Below, piece after piece: positions 33,830 through 42,429 of a stretch of 64,000 nucleotides of DNA; position 1 is the first letter of the stretch, and each line of letters opens with the position of its first letter. A model generated the notes under the pieces. The model was given only the letters and a program-made list of their open reading frames with translations, was not told the DNA's origin and did not search any database. A program made the translations under genes and the position numbers. Source of the DNA: Candidatus Aalborgiella aggregata. Lineage in GTDB: Bacteria > Pseudomonadota > Gammaproteobacteria > Burkholderiales > Burkholderiaceae_C. The DNA lies in contig JADIYY010000003.1 of the NCBI GenBank assembly GCA_016705065.1, forward strand, positions 248,001 to 312,000. The letters run 5' to 3'.

Positions 33830-34474
33830 ATGTACGCGGTCATAAAAACCGGTGGCAGACAGTTTCGTGTTGTCGCTGGCGAAAAAATTAAAATAGAACA
33901 GATTGCTGCGGATGTAGGCCAAGAAGTTGTGATTGATCAAGTGTTGGCTGTCGGAAACGGTAGCGAACTCATGCTTGGCACACCCTTGGTATCCGGTGCG
34001 ACTGTAACGGCAACTTTGTTGTCACACGGCTTATTCGATAAAGTGCACATTTTCAAAATGCGCCGTCGTAAGCATTATCAAAAACGCCAGGGTCATCGCC
34101 AAGGCTATACCGAATTATTCATCGCAGCTATTACCGATGGCAAAGGCGGCGTATCCAAAGCTGCAACTGCTGCCGTCATCCCTGCGCCAAAAGCGTTGGC
34201 AGCGACCAGCAAAGGTGGCAAGGACAATTTGGAAGTCATCGAAGGCATTGGACCGAAGATAGCCAAAGTATTGGTTGAAGGCGGCATTGCCACTTTTGCG
34301 CAATTGGCTGCAGCTAAAGCAGATGACATCACTGCCATGCTCAAAGCATCTGGCGGACGTTTCAGCTTGGCCAACCCAGCTTCTTGGGCTGAACAAGCCG
34401 CATTGCTGCGTGACGGCAAGATGGCTGAATTCAAAGCGCTAACCGACGCCCTCGTCGGTGGTGTTAAAAAATAA
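33830..34474 (+). CDS. rplU: Ribosomal protein bL21 with C-terminal helix-hairpin-helix extension
   Basis: Residues 1-103 are a normal L21 (YAVIKTGGRQFRVVAGEKIK at the start, KMRRRKHYQKRQGHRQGYTE near the end), a 50S protein contacting 23S rRNA. Most L21 proteins stop there. This one continues for 111 residues: an Ala/Lys/Gly linker (104-132) and a domain (133-214) with NLEVIEGIGPKIAKVLVEGG, FAQLAAAKADDITAML, and ANPASWAEQAALLRDGKM. That pattern is the HhH domain of 'IEGIGPK' proteins, predicted to bind nucleic acid. The extension is in one uninterrupted frame and has normal codon use. rpmA follows at 42 bases. Confidence 0.95.
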   Translation: MYAVIKTGGRQFRVVAGEKIKIEQIAADVGQEVVIDQVLAVGNGSELMLGTPLVSGATVTATLLSHGLFDKVHIFKMRRRKHYQKRQGHRQGYTELFIAAITDGKGGVSKAATAAVIPAPKALAATSKGGKDNLEVIEGIGPKIAKVLVEGGIATFAQLAAAKADDITAMLKASGGRFSLANPASWAEQAALLRDGKMAEFKALTDALVGGVKK

Positions 34475-34516
34475 TTTCTAGCAATTTATTTCTAGGAACT
34501 TTCAGGAGAAAGAAAA

Positions 34517-34780
34517 ATGGCACAAAAAAAGGGCGGCGGCTCGACGCGAAATGGCCGTGATTCCAAGCCAAAAATGCTTGGCGTGAAGGCTTTTGGAGGC
34601 GAACTCATCTCTGCGGGTTCTATCATTGTTCGCCAACGTGGTACCAAGTTTCATGCAGGCGACAATGTCGGCATGGGCGTAGATCACACTTTGTTTGCAT
34701 TGAAAGACGGCACGGTATCATTTGGTACCAAAGGCGCTTTGAACAAGCAAATGGTCAACATCACTCCCGTACAAGCGTAA
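34517..34780 (+). CDS. rpmA: 50S ribosomal protein bL27
   Basis: L27 reaches toward the peptidyl-transferase centre through its N-terminal tail. The 87-residue protein shows the expected AQKKGGGSTRNGRDSKPKML start and VGMGVDHTLFALKDGTVSF core. The N-terminus is not of the cleaved Firmicutes type. AGGAGA precedes ATG 34517. It is co-transcribed with rplU and ends in a strong terminator. Confidence 0.98.
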   Translation: MAQKKGGGSTRNGRDSKPKMLGVKAFGGELISAGSIIVRQRGTKFHAGDNVGMGVDHTLFALKDGTVSFGTKGALNKQMVNITPVQA

Positions 34781-34800
34781 GTCAATTCGCTTTGCGTCGC

Positions 34801-34826
34801 AAAAGCCCGCATAGCGCGGGCTTTTT
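34801..34826 (+). terminator. rho-independent terminator after rpmA
   Basis: The stem AAAAGCCCGC / GCGGGCTTTT encloses the loop ATAGC, followed by further T residues. obgE starts 41 bases later and must be reached by read-through or its own promoter. Confidence 0.93.
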
Positions 34827-34867
34827 GCTTTATGACGGCAAAACAGTACATCAACTAAAATCAAATC

Positions 34868-35935
34868 ATGAAGTTTGTAGACGAAGCCTATATCGACATT
34901 TCTGCAGGAGATGGCGGGGCAGGCTGCGTCTCTTTTCGACATGAGAAGTACAAAGAATTCAGCGGTCCCAATGGCGGTGACGGTGGACGTGGTGGGCATG
35001 TGTTTGCAGTAGCTGATGCCAACCTGAACACCTTGGTCGATTTTCGCTATTCCAGACGGCATGATGCCAAGCGCGGCCAACATGGTATGGGATCGGACAT
35101 GTTTGGTGCTGCTGGCGACGATATCACCCTCAAAATGCCCGTCGGCACCATCATCACCGACGCCGAAACAGGCGAAGTGCTGTACGAACTCTTGGTACCT
35201 GGTGAAGTGATCACCATCGCTAAAGGGGGCGACGGTGGCTTTGGCAATATGCGCTTCAAGAGTGCGGTGAACCGGGCGCCACGTCAAAAGACCCCAGGCT
35301 GGCCTGGCGAACAAAAAAGTTTGAAGCTGGAACTGAAAGTTTTAGCCGATGTGGGTTTGCTGGGCATGCCCAATGCAGGCAAATCGACCTTCATTACCGC
35401 CATTTCCAATGCCAGACCACGCATTGCAGACTACCCATTTACCACATTGCACCCCAATTTGGGCGTGGTTCGGGTCGGTCCAGAACAGAGTTTTGTTGTG
35501 GCCGATTTACCTGGCTTAATTGAAGGCGCTTCCGAAGGCGCTGGTTTGGGTCATTTGTTTTTGCGCCATTTGCAACGCACTCGGCTCTTGCTGCACATCA
35601 TTGATATGGCGCCTTTTGACGACAGCGTTGACCCTGTGGCGCAAGCCAAAGCGATTGCCAAAGAACTAAAAAAGTACGATGCAGGTTTGTACAAAAAACC
35701 ACGCTGGTTGGTGCTGAATAAGTTAGACATGGTGGACAAAGACCAACGTGCTGGCGTGGTGGCTGATTTTGTCAAACGTATGAAATTCAAAGGGCCTGTA
35801 TTTGAAATTTCTGCACTCACACGCGAAGGCTGTGAGCCTTTGGTGAAAGCCATCTACAAACACATTCAATCTGAACAAGTTGCAGAGCAAGCACCCGAAT
35901 ACATTGACCCGCGCTTTGTACCTATTTCCGAATAA
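34868..35935 (+). CDS. obgE: GTPase ObgE/CgtA, 50S assembly factor
   Basis: Obg is an essential GTPase of large-subunit assembly. The 355-residue protein has the glycine-rich Obg fold (residues 1-158, with GGDGGRGGHVFAVAD), the G domain with LGMPNAGKSTFI (G1), TTLHP (G2 region), DLPGLIEGASEGAGLG (G3) and LNKLDM (G4), and a short C-terminal tail. Codon usage and GC match the neighbours. It is the last gene of the rplU-rpmA-obgE block. Confidence 0.98.
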   Translation: MKFVDEAYIDISAGDGGAGCVSFRHEKYKEFSGPNGGDGGRGGHVFAVADANLNTLVDFRYSRRHDAKRGQHGMGSDMFGAAGDDITLKMPVGTIITDAETGEVLYELLVPGEVITIAKGGDGGFGNMRFKSAVNRAPRQKTPGWPGEQKSLKLELKVLADVGLLGMPNAGKSTFITAISNARPRIADYPFTTLHPNLGVVRVGPEQSFVVADLPGLIEGASEGAGLGHLFLRHLQRTRLLLHIIDMAPFDDSVDPVAQAKAIAKELKKYDAGLYKKPRWLVLNKLDMVDKDQRAGVVADFVKRMKFKGPVFEISALTREGCEPLVKAIYKHIQSEQVAEQAPEYIDPRFVPISE

Positions 35936-35953
35936 TTGTTGAATCGCTATATT

Positions 35954-36007
35954 GCTATAATTATGATAGCATTTATGGCAATAAAAATGCTGGCTACGGC
36001 CTGATTT
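35954..36007 (+). repeat. Dispersed palindromic repeat, diverged copy 5
   Basis: The copy reads GCTATAATTATGATAGC, then ATTTATGGCAATAAAAATG, then CTGGCTACGGCCTGATTTT. It fills most of the gap between obgE and proB and may have displaced the native proB leader. Confidence 0.72.
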
Positions 36008-36028
36008 TATATATATTTTTGTAAAATA

Positions 36029-37156
36029 ATGACTAAAACACTTTTGCAGCACGCCAAACGCATTGTGGTCAAAGTGGGCTCCAGCTTGGTGACCAACGAA
36101 GGGCGCGGTTTAGACGAATCAGCGATTGCATTGTGGTGCGATCAAATAGCTAAGCTGCGCGCTGATGGCCGCGAGGTCATCATGGTCTCAAGCGGTGCGA
36201 TTGCTGAAGGCATGAAACGCTTGGGCTGGGCAACACGTCCCAGTGCCATTCACGAATTGCAAGCGGCTGCGGCAGTCGGTCAAATGGGTTTGGCGCAAAT
36301 GTATGAAACTAAACTGCGCGAGCAAGGCTTGGGCTCTGCGCAGGTTCTGCTCACACATGCCGACTTGGCCGACCGTGAGCGGTATTTGAATGCCAAATCA
36401 ACACTGCTGACATTACTCAAACACGGCGTCGTACCTGTTATCAACGAGAACGACACCGTCGTTATTGACGAAATCAAATTTGGCGACAACGACACTTTGG
36501 GCGCCTTGGTAGCCAATTTGGTAGAGGCGGATGCATATGTCATTCTGACCGACCAAAAAGGCTTGTTCACAGCTGACCCTCGCAAAGACCCTTTGGCCAA
36601 ATTTGTTGATCGGGCAAAGGCAGGTGACCTAGCGCTAGAAGCCATGGCAGGCGGCGCAGGCTCAAGCATTGGGCGTGGAGGTATGTTGACCAAGATATTG
36701 GCTGCAAAGCGCGCCGCAGGATCAGGCGCATCTACCGTCATCGCTTGGGGGCGAGAGCCAGATGCGCTGGTTCGATTGTCCAAAGGCGAAGCCATCGGCA
36801 CCTTATTGGTTGCACAAACCCAGAAAAACCAAGCTCGCAAACAGTGGATGATGGACCACTTGCAATTGCGTGGCGCGGTGATAGTGGATGCAGGTGCTGT
36901 CAACAAGCTGCAAAAAGTGGGCACAAGTCTATTGCCCATTGGCATGACGGCTGTAGAGGGTGATTTCGCACGTGGCGATGTGATTGCGATTCGAGATGAC
37001 CAAGGCCATGAAATCGCGCGTGGTTTGGCCAATTACGCCAGTGCTGAAGCACGTCAATTGTGTAAAAAGAGCTCCAGCGAATTTGAAAAGATCTTAGGCT
37101 ACATGGCAGAGCCTGAGATGATTCACCGCGACAATTTGGTTCTGAATCGTAGCTAA
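36029..37156 (+). CDS. proB: Glutamate 5-kinase
   Basis: ProB phosphorylates glutamate in the first step of proline synthesis and is feedback-inhibited by proline. The 375-residue protein has the kinase start IVVKVGSSLVTNE, the SSGAIAEGMKRLGW and NENDTVVIDEIKFGDNDTLG blocks, GRGGMLTKILAA, and a C-terminal PUA domain (from about residue 285, with DVIAIRDDQGHEIARGLANY). The start ATG 36029 has no good Shine-Dalgarno sequence; the repeat copy ends 22 bases before it. proA is not adjacent. Confidence 0.97.
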   Translation: MTKTLLQHAKRIVVKVGSSLVTNEGRGLDESAIALWCDQIAKLRADGREVIMVSSGAIAEGMKRLGWATRPSAIHELQAAAAVGQMGLAQMYETKLREQGLGSAQVLLTHADLADRERYLNAKSTLLTLLKHGVVPVINENDTVVIDEIKFGDNDTLGALVANLVEADAYVILTDQKGLFTADPRKDPLAKFVDRAKAGDLALEAMAGGAGSSIGRGGMLTKILAAKRAAGSGASTVIAWGREPDALVRLSKGEAIGTLLVAQTQKNQARKQWMMDHLQLRGAVIVDAGAVNKLQKVGTSLLPIGMTAVEGDFARGDVIAIRDDQGHEIARGLANYASAEARQLCKKSSSEFEKILGYMAEPEMIHRDNLVLNRS

Positions 37157-37219
37157 AAACAGTGTTCTTTTAGCGGCTTGTAGTATGCAGAGCGTATCGT
37201 TATTTATCGCGATGTAAGC

Positions 37220-37708
37220 TTATTTACCTGCACGGATTTTGCTCACCAAAGCTGTCGTTGAGTAGCCCTTCACAAATGGCAATGCCATGGCTTTACCGCC
37301 ATAGCTTTCAACCAGTTTGGTCTCAGCCAATAGATTCATATCGTAATCGCCGCCCTTCACAATCACATCTGGGCGCAGTTCGTTGATCAACTCCAACGGC
37401 GTGTCTTCATCAAACCATGTCACCAAGCTGGCTGATTCCAATGCAGCAAGTACCGTCGCACGGTCAAGCTCGTTGTTCAAGGGTCTGTCAGGTCCTTTGC
37501 CTAATCGTTTGGCAGATCTATCCGTGTTCAGCGCCACCACCAAACTGGCACCCAAGGCACGCGCCTGCGCCAAGTAACTGACATGACCCGCGTGCAGCAC
37601 ATCAAATACGCCATTGGTAAAAATCACAGGTTTTGGCAATTCGTCCACACGCAATTGCGCCTCTTTTCGTGAGACGATTTTGTCAAAGATTGCAGGCAAT
37701 TTCGCCAT
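37220..37708 (-). CDS. rfaE2: D-glycero-beta-D-manno-heptose 1-phosphate adenylyltransferase
   Basis: This enzyme makes ADP-heptose for the LPS inner core. The 162-residue protein is the stand-alone cytidylyltransferase-type domain: TNGVFDVLHAGHVSYLAQAR with the HxGH motif, ALNTDRSAKRLGKGPDRP, and DVIVKGGDYDMNLL near the end. The separate kinase domain of HldE is not encoded here. It starts at ATG 37708 and lies 27 bases downstream of the GST gene. Confidence 0.95.
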   Translation of the reverse strand: MAKLPAIFDKIVSRKEAQLRVDELPKPVIFTNGVFDVLHAGHVSYLAQARALGASLVVALNTDRSAKRLGKGPDRPLNNELDRATVLAALESASLVTWFDEDTPLELINELRPDVIVKGGDYDMNLLAETKLVESYGGKAMALPFVKGYSTTALVSKIRAGK

Positions 37709-37735
37709 ACCGCAGTTAGATTGGATTACGCCGTC

Positions 37736-38353
37736 TTATGCCGGTATGGTATCCATGAAACTCTGTCTTTGCATGAGTTTTTCTTGTAATTTGGCTAAAT
37801 TAGGATGCGTCATGCGCCAATTGATATCAGGGAATCGAAAATCCAAATAACCCAATGCCGTGCCAACCGCCACATCTGACAAAGTTAAATGAATACCAGA
37901 ACAAAACGGCTTGTCTGCCAGTCCTTTGCTCATCGCTATCAAGCTATCATTCACTTTGCCAAGTTGGCGGTCTATCCAAGTTTGGCTGCGTTGTGCCTCT
38001 GTGCGACCTGCCCAAGTAGCCTCTAAACGCGCCAAAACAGCGGCATCTAACAAGCCATCAGCCAGCGCCTCCCAAGTTTTCACTTCGGCACGCTCGCGTC
38101 CTGATGATGGGATTAGCTTACCGACGGGTGATAGCACATCTAAATACTCAACTATCACCCGCGAATCAAACAAGGCTTCGCCCGCATCCAGCACCAAACA
38201 CGGCACTTTTCCCAAAGGATTGGCTTGCACAATGCCCGTATCGGCCGCCCATACGTTATCAATCACATAGCTGTATTCGAGTTTCTTTTCCGCCATCACG
38301 ATCCGAACTTTTCGGACATAGGGGCTGGAATTGGTGCCTATTAGTTTCAACAT
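37736..38353 (-). CDS. Glutathione S-transferase family protein (YibF-like)
   Basis: The 205-residue protein starts MLKLIGTNSSPYVRKVRIVM, the thioredoxin-fold N-terminus of YibF-like GSTs, with Ser-Ser-Pro in the active-site position. The cis-proline LGKVPCLVLDAG and SRVIVEYLD follow. The C-terminal helical domain ends with LSDVAVGTALGYLDFRFPDI. ATG 38353 is preferred to a TTG at 38365. Substrate unknown. Confidence 0.9.
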   Translation of the reverse strand: MLKLIGTNSSPYVRKVRIVMAEKKLEYSYVIDNVWAADTGIVQANPLGKVPCLVLDAGEALFDSRVIVEYLDVLSPVGKLIPSSGRERAEVKTWEALADGLLDAAVLARLEATWAGRTEAQRSQTWIDRQLGKVNDSLIAMSKGLADKPFCSGIHLTLSDVAVGTALGYLDFRFPDINWRMTHPNLAKLQEKLMQRQSFMDTIPA

Positions 38354-38597
38354 TCGGTAAGTCAAGTTTTGGTTTAGTAAATTAAATGCAAGCCTGCATC
38401 ATTTTTATCATTCTACAAGAACCCATATATGATATTTAGCTTTGCAAGGGGTTTGAACTTTTCTGACATGTTGTTGGTCTAATATTTAGTCAGATTAAGT
38501 TAATTAAATCAGTATTTGATTTACAACAAGTCAATTGCACGCGAGATTCATACAATGGACGAAGTATTTGCAACCTATTTTGGGGCATAACAACTTT

Positions 38598-39737
38598 ATG
38601 AAATTACTCCAGCGACTCATTGTTACATTTTTGACCATTTTTGCAACACAAATCTCATGGTCTGAGAATGGCGTCAGTAAAAGCAGCATATTGATTGGCC
38701 AATCCATCACCTTGCAAGGTGGTAAAAATGATTACGGCTTGGCAGTCATGGCGGGCATAGAGACCCATCTGAATGATATCAATAGCAAAGGTGGTATTTA
38801 CGGACGTCAAATTATTTTAAAAACATTGGACGACGACAACAAATCTGACAAGGCCGAAGCCAATGTGCGTGAACTGATCACCAAGGACAAGGCTTTTATC
38901 ATTTTTGGTTCGATTGAGGGCGGTCCCTCAACCGCAGTCATGAAAGTCACAAATGAATTAAAAATACCGTTTTTTGGTCCAATGGCTGGCTCGCCCACGC
39001 TTCGTAGACCGCATCAGCCTTTAGTCTTCCCTGTTCGCACCGAACACCGTGAGGAGTTCCGTGCAATGCTCAAACAAGCCAAAAGCTTGGGAATCAGCAA
39101 AGTCGCTTTTCTGCGTTCTGACTCTGAAGTGGGGCAACAGCATTTGGCCAATGTAAAACTGATTTGCGAAGATCTGGGCATGCAGTTTGTATTAGACATG
39201 CCATTTAAATCAGATGTCAGCGATGCACAACTTACTGCTTTAACGCAGCAAATTGAACAAAGCGGTGCTCAAATGGTGATTAACCACGGCAGTGTCGGAA
39301 TCTATGAGAAATTCATTCGTAAATTACACGACAAAGGCGGTGTTCATCCAGCGATATATGCTGTTAACTCAGGATCAGCTCAAATGGCCAAACACCTAGG
39401 AACATTAGCCCAAGGCATCATATTTTCGCAAGTCGTACCCAGCCCATGGGAAAAGAAAACTGCAGTGACACGTGAATACCAAGAAGCTTTCAAACGCATC
39501 AAACCAAATCAAGATTTCTCATACGGCAGTTTGGAAGGGTACATCACAGCCAAAGCCTTGGTGCTTGCATTGCGGCAAGCGGGACCAAATTTAACGCGCG
39601 AGAGTTTTGTTAAAGGATTAAGCAACGCCAGCTTTGACTTAAATGACATCAAGATCGTTTACAAACCAAACGACCATGTGGGCTCGTCATTTGTTGATTT
39701 ATCTATTGTGAACCGCGAAGGGCGCTTCATGCACTGA
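38598..39737 (+). CDS. Orphan ABC-type substrate-binding protein (type 1 periplasmic fold)
   Basis: The 379-residue protein has a signal peptide (MKLLQRLIVTFLTIFATQIS, cleavage near SWSENG) and the type 1 periplasmic-binding fold of LivK-like proteins: ILIGQSITLQGGKNDYGLAV, INSKGGIYGRQIIL, FGSIEGGPSTAVMKV, FFGPMAGSPTLRR. No permease or ATPase gene is near, so it is an orphan receptor that may serve a transporter or a sensor kinase elsewhere. ATG 38598 is preferred over an in-frame TTG at 38535. The 244-base upstream gap is AT-rich; I see only possible promoter elements in it. Confidence 0.87.
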   Translation: MKLLQRLIVTFLTIFATQISWSENGVSKSSILIGQSITLQGGKNDYGLAVMAGIETHLNDINSKGGIYGRQIILKTLDDDNKSDKAEANVRELITKDKAFIIFGSIEGGPSTAVMKVTNELKIPFFGPMAGSPTLRRPHQPLVFPVRTEHREEFRAMLKQAKSLGISKVAFLRSDSEVGQQHLANVKLICEDLGMQFVLDMPFKSDVSDAQLTALTQQIEQSGAQMVINHGSVGIYEKFIRKLHDKGGVHPAIYAVNSGSAQMAKHLGTLAQGIIFSQVVPSPWEKKTAVTREYQEAFKRIKPNQDFSYGSLEGYITAKALVLALRQAGPNLTRESFVKGLSNASFDLNDIKIVYKPNDHVGSSFVDLSIVNREGRFMH

Positions 39738-39751
39738 CTTACAATCAGAGC

Positions 39752-41230
39752 ATGACATCCCACAGCACCACGCAAACGCCCAATACTTCTGACTTTTCTG
39801 CCATAACAGCGCTGTCGCCGCTTGACGGACGTTATGCCGCCAAACTGGCCAAGCTTCGCCCCATCATGAGCGAGTTTGGTTATTTGCAATACCGTGTTCA
39901 AGTAGAGATTACTTGGTTCGTGGGCTTGAGTGATGCGGGATTTGACGAATTCAAGCCATTGTCGAAAGCGGCACGATCGCACTTGCTGAACATCATGGCG
40001 AATTTTTCAGAGCGTGATGCTCAAGCCATTAAAGACATTGAGAAAGTAACCAACCACGATGTTAAAGCGGTAGAGTACTGGTTAACGGGTTACTTTTCAG
40101 GTACTGGCGAAACCAAAACTTGGGTTAAAGGGCAATTCGATGCGCTGCCTGAATTACACGCCATGCGCGGTTTTGTGCATTTTGCTTGCACCTCAGAAGA
40201 CATCAACAACACCAGTCATGCCCTGCAATTGAAAGCCGGACGTGATCGCGTGCTCTTGCCGGCACTGGATGGCATCATTACCAAGTTGCGAGAAATGGCA
40301 CATGCCTACGCTTCTGTACCTATGCTCAGCCGCACACACGGTCAAACCGCCAGCCCGACCACGGTAGGCAAAGAGATTGCCAATGTCATGATGCGCCTGA
40401 CCAAAGCACGCGATAACATTGCACGCGTCAGCATCATGGCCAAGATGAATGGCGCAGTGGGCAACTACAACGCACACCTGTCCGCCTGGCCAGACTTTGA
40501 CTGGGAAGCATTCAGCAAAGGCGTGATTGAACGCGCTGAACCTAGCACCAACAACGTGGATGCCTTTGGCCTAGGTCTCACATTCCAGCCCTACAGCATC
40601 CAGATCGAACCCCACGATTACATGGCCGAGATGTTTGATGCGACTGCCCGTGCCAACACCATATTGATAGATTGGGCACGCGATGTATGGGCCTATGTGA
40701 GCTTGGGCTACTTCAAACAAAAACTCAAAGCAGGTGAAATTGGATCATCCACCATGCCGCACAAAGTCAACCCCATTGACTTTGAAAATGCCGAAGGCAA
40801 TTTGGGTATGGCCAATGCCATGCTCAAACACTTGAGTGAAAAACTACCCATCTCCCGCTGGCAACGCGACCTCACCGACAGCACCGTACTGCGCAACATG
40901 GGTGTAGCGTTCGGCTATACCACTTTGGCGTACAACTCCATGATGGTAGGTTTAAACAAACTTGAGCTCAACGAAACTGCACTGAATGAAGATTTGAATG
41001 CTGCATGGGAAGTGTTGGCCGAGCCGATTCAAACCGTGATGCGCCGCTATGGTGTGCAAGGCGCTTATGAGAAGCTCAAAGAAGCAACACGTGGCAATAC
41101 CGTGACCGCAGCAGATTTGCATCAACTGATCGCTTCTTTGGACATTCCTGAAGCTGAAAAAACACGCTTGCTGGCCATGACACCTGCCAGCTACGTAGGC
41201 AAAGCAGCCGAGTTGGCCAAGCGGGTTTAA
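39752..41230 (+). CDS. purB: Adenylosuccinate lyase
   Basis: PurB acts twice in purine synthesis, releasing fumarate from SAICAR and from adenylosuccinate. The 492-residue protein has TALSPLDGRYAAKLAKLRPI, HFACTSEDINNTSHAL, SRTHGQTASPTTVGKE with the catalytic His, and the lyase signature GSSTMPHKVNPIDFENAEGN. The N-terminal tail of about 17 residues is Ser/Thr-rich and probably variable. It stands alone on the plus strand, 14 bases after the substrate-binding protein, though probably separately regulated. Confidence 0.98.
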   Translation: MTSHSTTQTPNTSDFSAITALSPLDGRYAAKLAKLRPIMSEFGYLQYRVQVEITWFVGLSDAGFDEFKPLSKAARSHLLNIMANFSERDAQAIKDIEKVTNHDVKAVEYWLTGYFSGTGETKTWVKGQFDALPELHAMRGFVHFACTSEDINNTSHALQLKAGRDRVLLPALDGIITKLREMAHAYASVPMLSRTHGQTASPTTVGKEIANVMMRLTKARDNIARVSIMAKMNGAVGNYNAHLSAWPDFDWEAFSKGVIERAEPSTNNVDAFGLGLTFQPYSIQIEPHDYMAEMFDATARANTILIDWARDVWAYVSLGYFKQKLKAGEIGSSTMPHKVNPIDFENAEGNLGMANAMLKHLSEKLPISRWQRDLTDSTVLRNMGVAFGYTTLAYNSMMVGLNKLELNETALNEDLNAAWEVLAEPIQTVMRRYGVQGAYEKLKEATRGNTVTAADLHQLIASLDIPEAEKTRLLAMTPASYVGKAAELAKRV

Positions 41231-41266
41231 GACGCACTTTAAGCCTCTTTTACCATCTTTATATGC

Positions 41267-41323
41267 TTTTTCGGCCTCTAGCCGGAGTATTTATTGCCTA
41301 GTTTGCTATTAATAACATAGCAT
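41267..41323 (-). repeat. Dispersed palindromic repeat, copy 6 (reverse orientation)
   Basis: On the minus strand it reads GCTATGTTATTAATAGC, then AAACTAGGCAATAAATACT, then CCGGCTAGAGGCCGAAAAA. It is a near-consensus copy in the purB-yaeQ gap. Confidence 0.85.
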
Positions 41324-41347
41324 TGTTCACTCTTTAACATATCACCT

Positions 41348-41908
41348 ATGGCCATCAAATCCACCATTTTCAAAGCCAATTTGGCCATTGCTGACATTGA
41401 AAACAACTATTACGCGGACCACGCCTTCACCTTGGCCCGACACCCCAGCGAGACTGATGAGCGCATGATGATTCGATTGGCCGCCATGGCTCTGCAAGCG
41501 CATCAGTTGCAAGCCATCTGTGGTGGCGATGGCACTTTAACATTTGGTGCGGGCTTGTCTGACCCTGATGATCCAGACGTGTATTTGCGTGATTACACAC
41601 AGGCCACTCGCTTGTGGATCGAAGTGGGCGCACCTGAAGAGAAGCCCATAATGCGTGCGTGCGGCAAATCAGACTTGGTGATGGTCTATTGTTTCAACCA
41701 TGCGGCTGAAGTCTGGTTCAAGGCCATCGAAAACAAAGTCAGCCGTGCAAAAAATTTGCAAATTTGGCGTGTACCCACCTTGCAATCACAAGAACTGGCC
41801 AAATTGGCCAATCGCAGCATGCAGTTACAAGCTACCATTCAAGAGGGATCACTCATGCTCAGCGATGGCAGCACTACGGTGGATGTAGAGTGTGTGCGTT
41901 GGATGTAA
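41348..41908 (+). CDS. YaeQ family protein
   Basis: The 186-residue protein matches the YaeQ family from end to end: IKSTIFKANLAIADIENNYY, TLARHPSETDERMMIRLAAM, LWIEVGAPEEKPIMRACGKS, and VECVRWM at the C-terminus. Structures of YaeQ show a PD-(D/E)XK nuclease-like fold; the acidic cluster around DTDERMM/WIEVG fits that fold. Function in the cell is unknown. The previous gap holds a repeat copy. Confidence 0.93.
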   Translation: MAIKSTIFKANLAIADIENNYYADHAFTLARHPSETDERMMIRLAAMALQAHQLQAICGGDGTLTFGAGLSDPDDPDVYLRDYTQATRLWIEVGAPEEKPIMRACGKSDLVMVYCFNHAAEVWFKAIENKVSRAKNLQIWRVPTLQSQELAKLANRSMQLQATIQEGSLMLSDGSTTVDVECVRWM

Positions 41909-41945
41909 AAAAGCCCCGCTGTTCGATGAACCTCGAGGCTTTTGA
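41906..41945 (+). terminator. Terminator after yaeQ
   Basis: AAAAGCC..GGCTTTT arms with partial extension (CC/GA mismatched) enclose an 18-base loop. It is weaker than the other terminators in the window. Confidence 0.6.
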
Positions 41946-41947
41946 AA

Positions 41948-41985
41948 GTTTAAAATTCAGAACGCTTAAGTTCTGAATGTCGTAA
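41948..41985 (-). terminator. Terminator of the ATP synthase operon
   Basis: ATTCAGAAC-N6-GTTCTGAAT is a perfect nine-base stem (41955-41978), followed on the minus strand by TTTAAACTTT. It begins 15 bases after the atpC stop. Confidence 0.75.
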
Positions 41986-41992
41986 GTTTAGC

Positions 41993-42409
41993 TTATTTAT
42001 TTTTGCGGAATTTGCGCAGAGCCGCAATCTCAGCCGCAATGGCGTACAACTCGGACTGTGCTTTGGCAATATCAAATTCGCCTTTAGCGTTTTTGAGCGC
42101 TTCTTCGGCTGCCGCTTTGGCCAAATTGGCTTTCTCTTCGTCCAAATCTTTACCACGCACCGCTGTGTCAGACAAGACGGTGACGCAATTAGGTTGCACT
42201 TCCAAAATGCCGCCAGCAACAAAAATAAACTCTTCTGTGCCATCGGCTTTTTCAATGCGCACAGAGCCCGCTTTGATGCGAGAAATCAAAGGCGTGTGGC
42301 GTGGGTAAATGCCGAGTTCGCCCGCTTCACCTGGCAAGGCCACAAATTTGGCTTCACCTGAGAAGATGGATTCTTCTGCACTGACCACATCAACATGAAT
42401 AGTGTTCAT
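41993..42409 (-). CDS. atpC: ATP synthase epsilon subunit
   Basis: Epsilon is part of the rotor stalk and inhibits hydrolysis through its C-terminal helices. The 138-residue protein has the N-terminal beta barrel (TIHVDVVSAEESIFSGEAKF, PGEAGELGIYPRHTPL) and the two-helix C-terminal domain with KANLAKAAAEEALKNAKGEF. It is the last gene of atpIBEFHAGDC. Confidence 0.97.
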   Translation of the reverse strand: MNTIHVDVVSAEESIFSGEAKFVALPGEAGELGIYPRHTPLISRIKAGSVRIEKADGTEEFIFVAGGILEVQPNCVTVLSDTAVRGKDLDEEKANLAKAAAEEALKNAKGEFDIAKAQSELYAIAAEIAALRKFRKNK

Positions 42410-42429
42410 GATTTACCTTGTGTTGTTGA

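Noticed and set aside
36280..37032. 250-residue open frame on the minus strand inside proB
   Set aside because: The frame mirrors codon bias of proB; composition is Ser/Pro/Ala-rich as in antisense shadows, and proB is certain.
38354..38597. Possible small gene in the AT-rich gap before the substrate-binding protein
   Set aside because: Short frames there have no ribosome-binding site; the longest is only an upstream extension of the binding-protein frame starting at TTG 38535, which would spoil the signal peptide.
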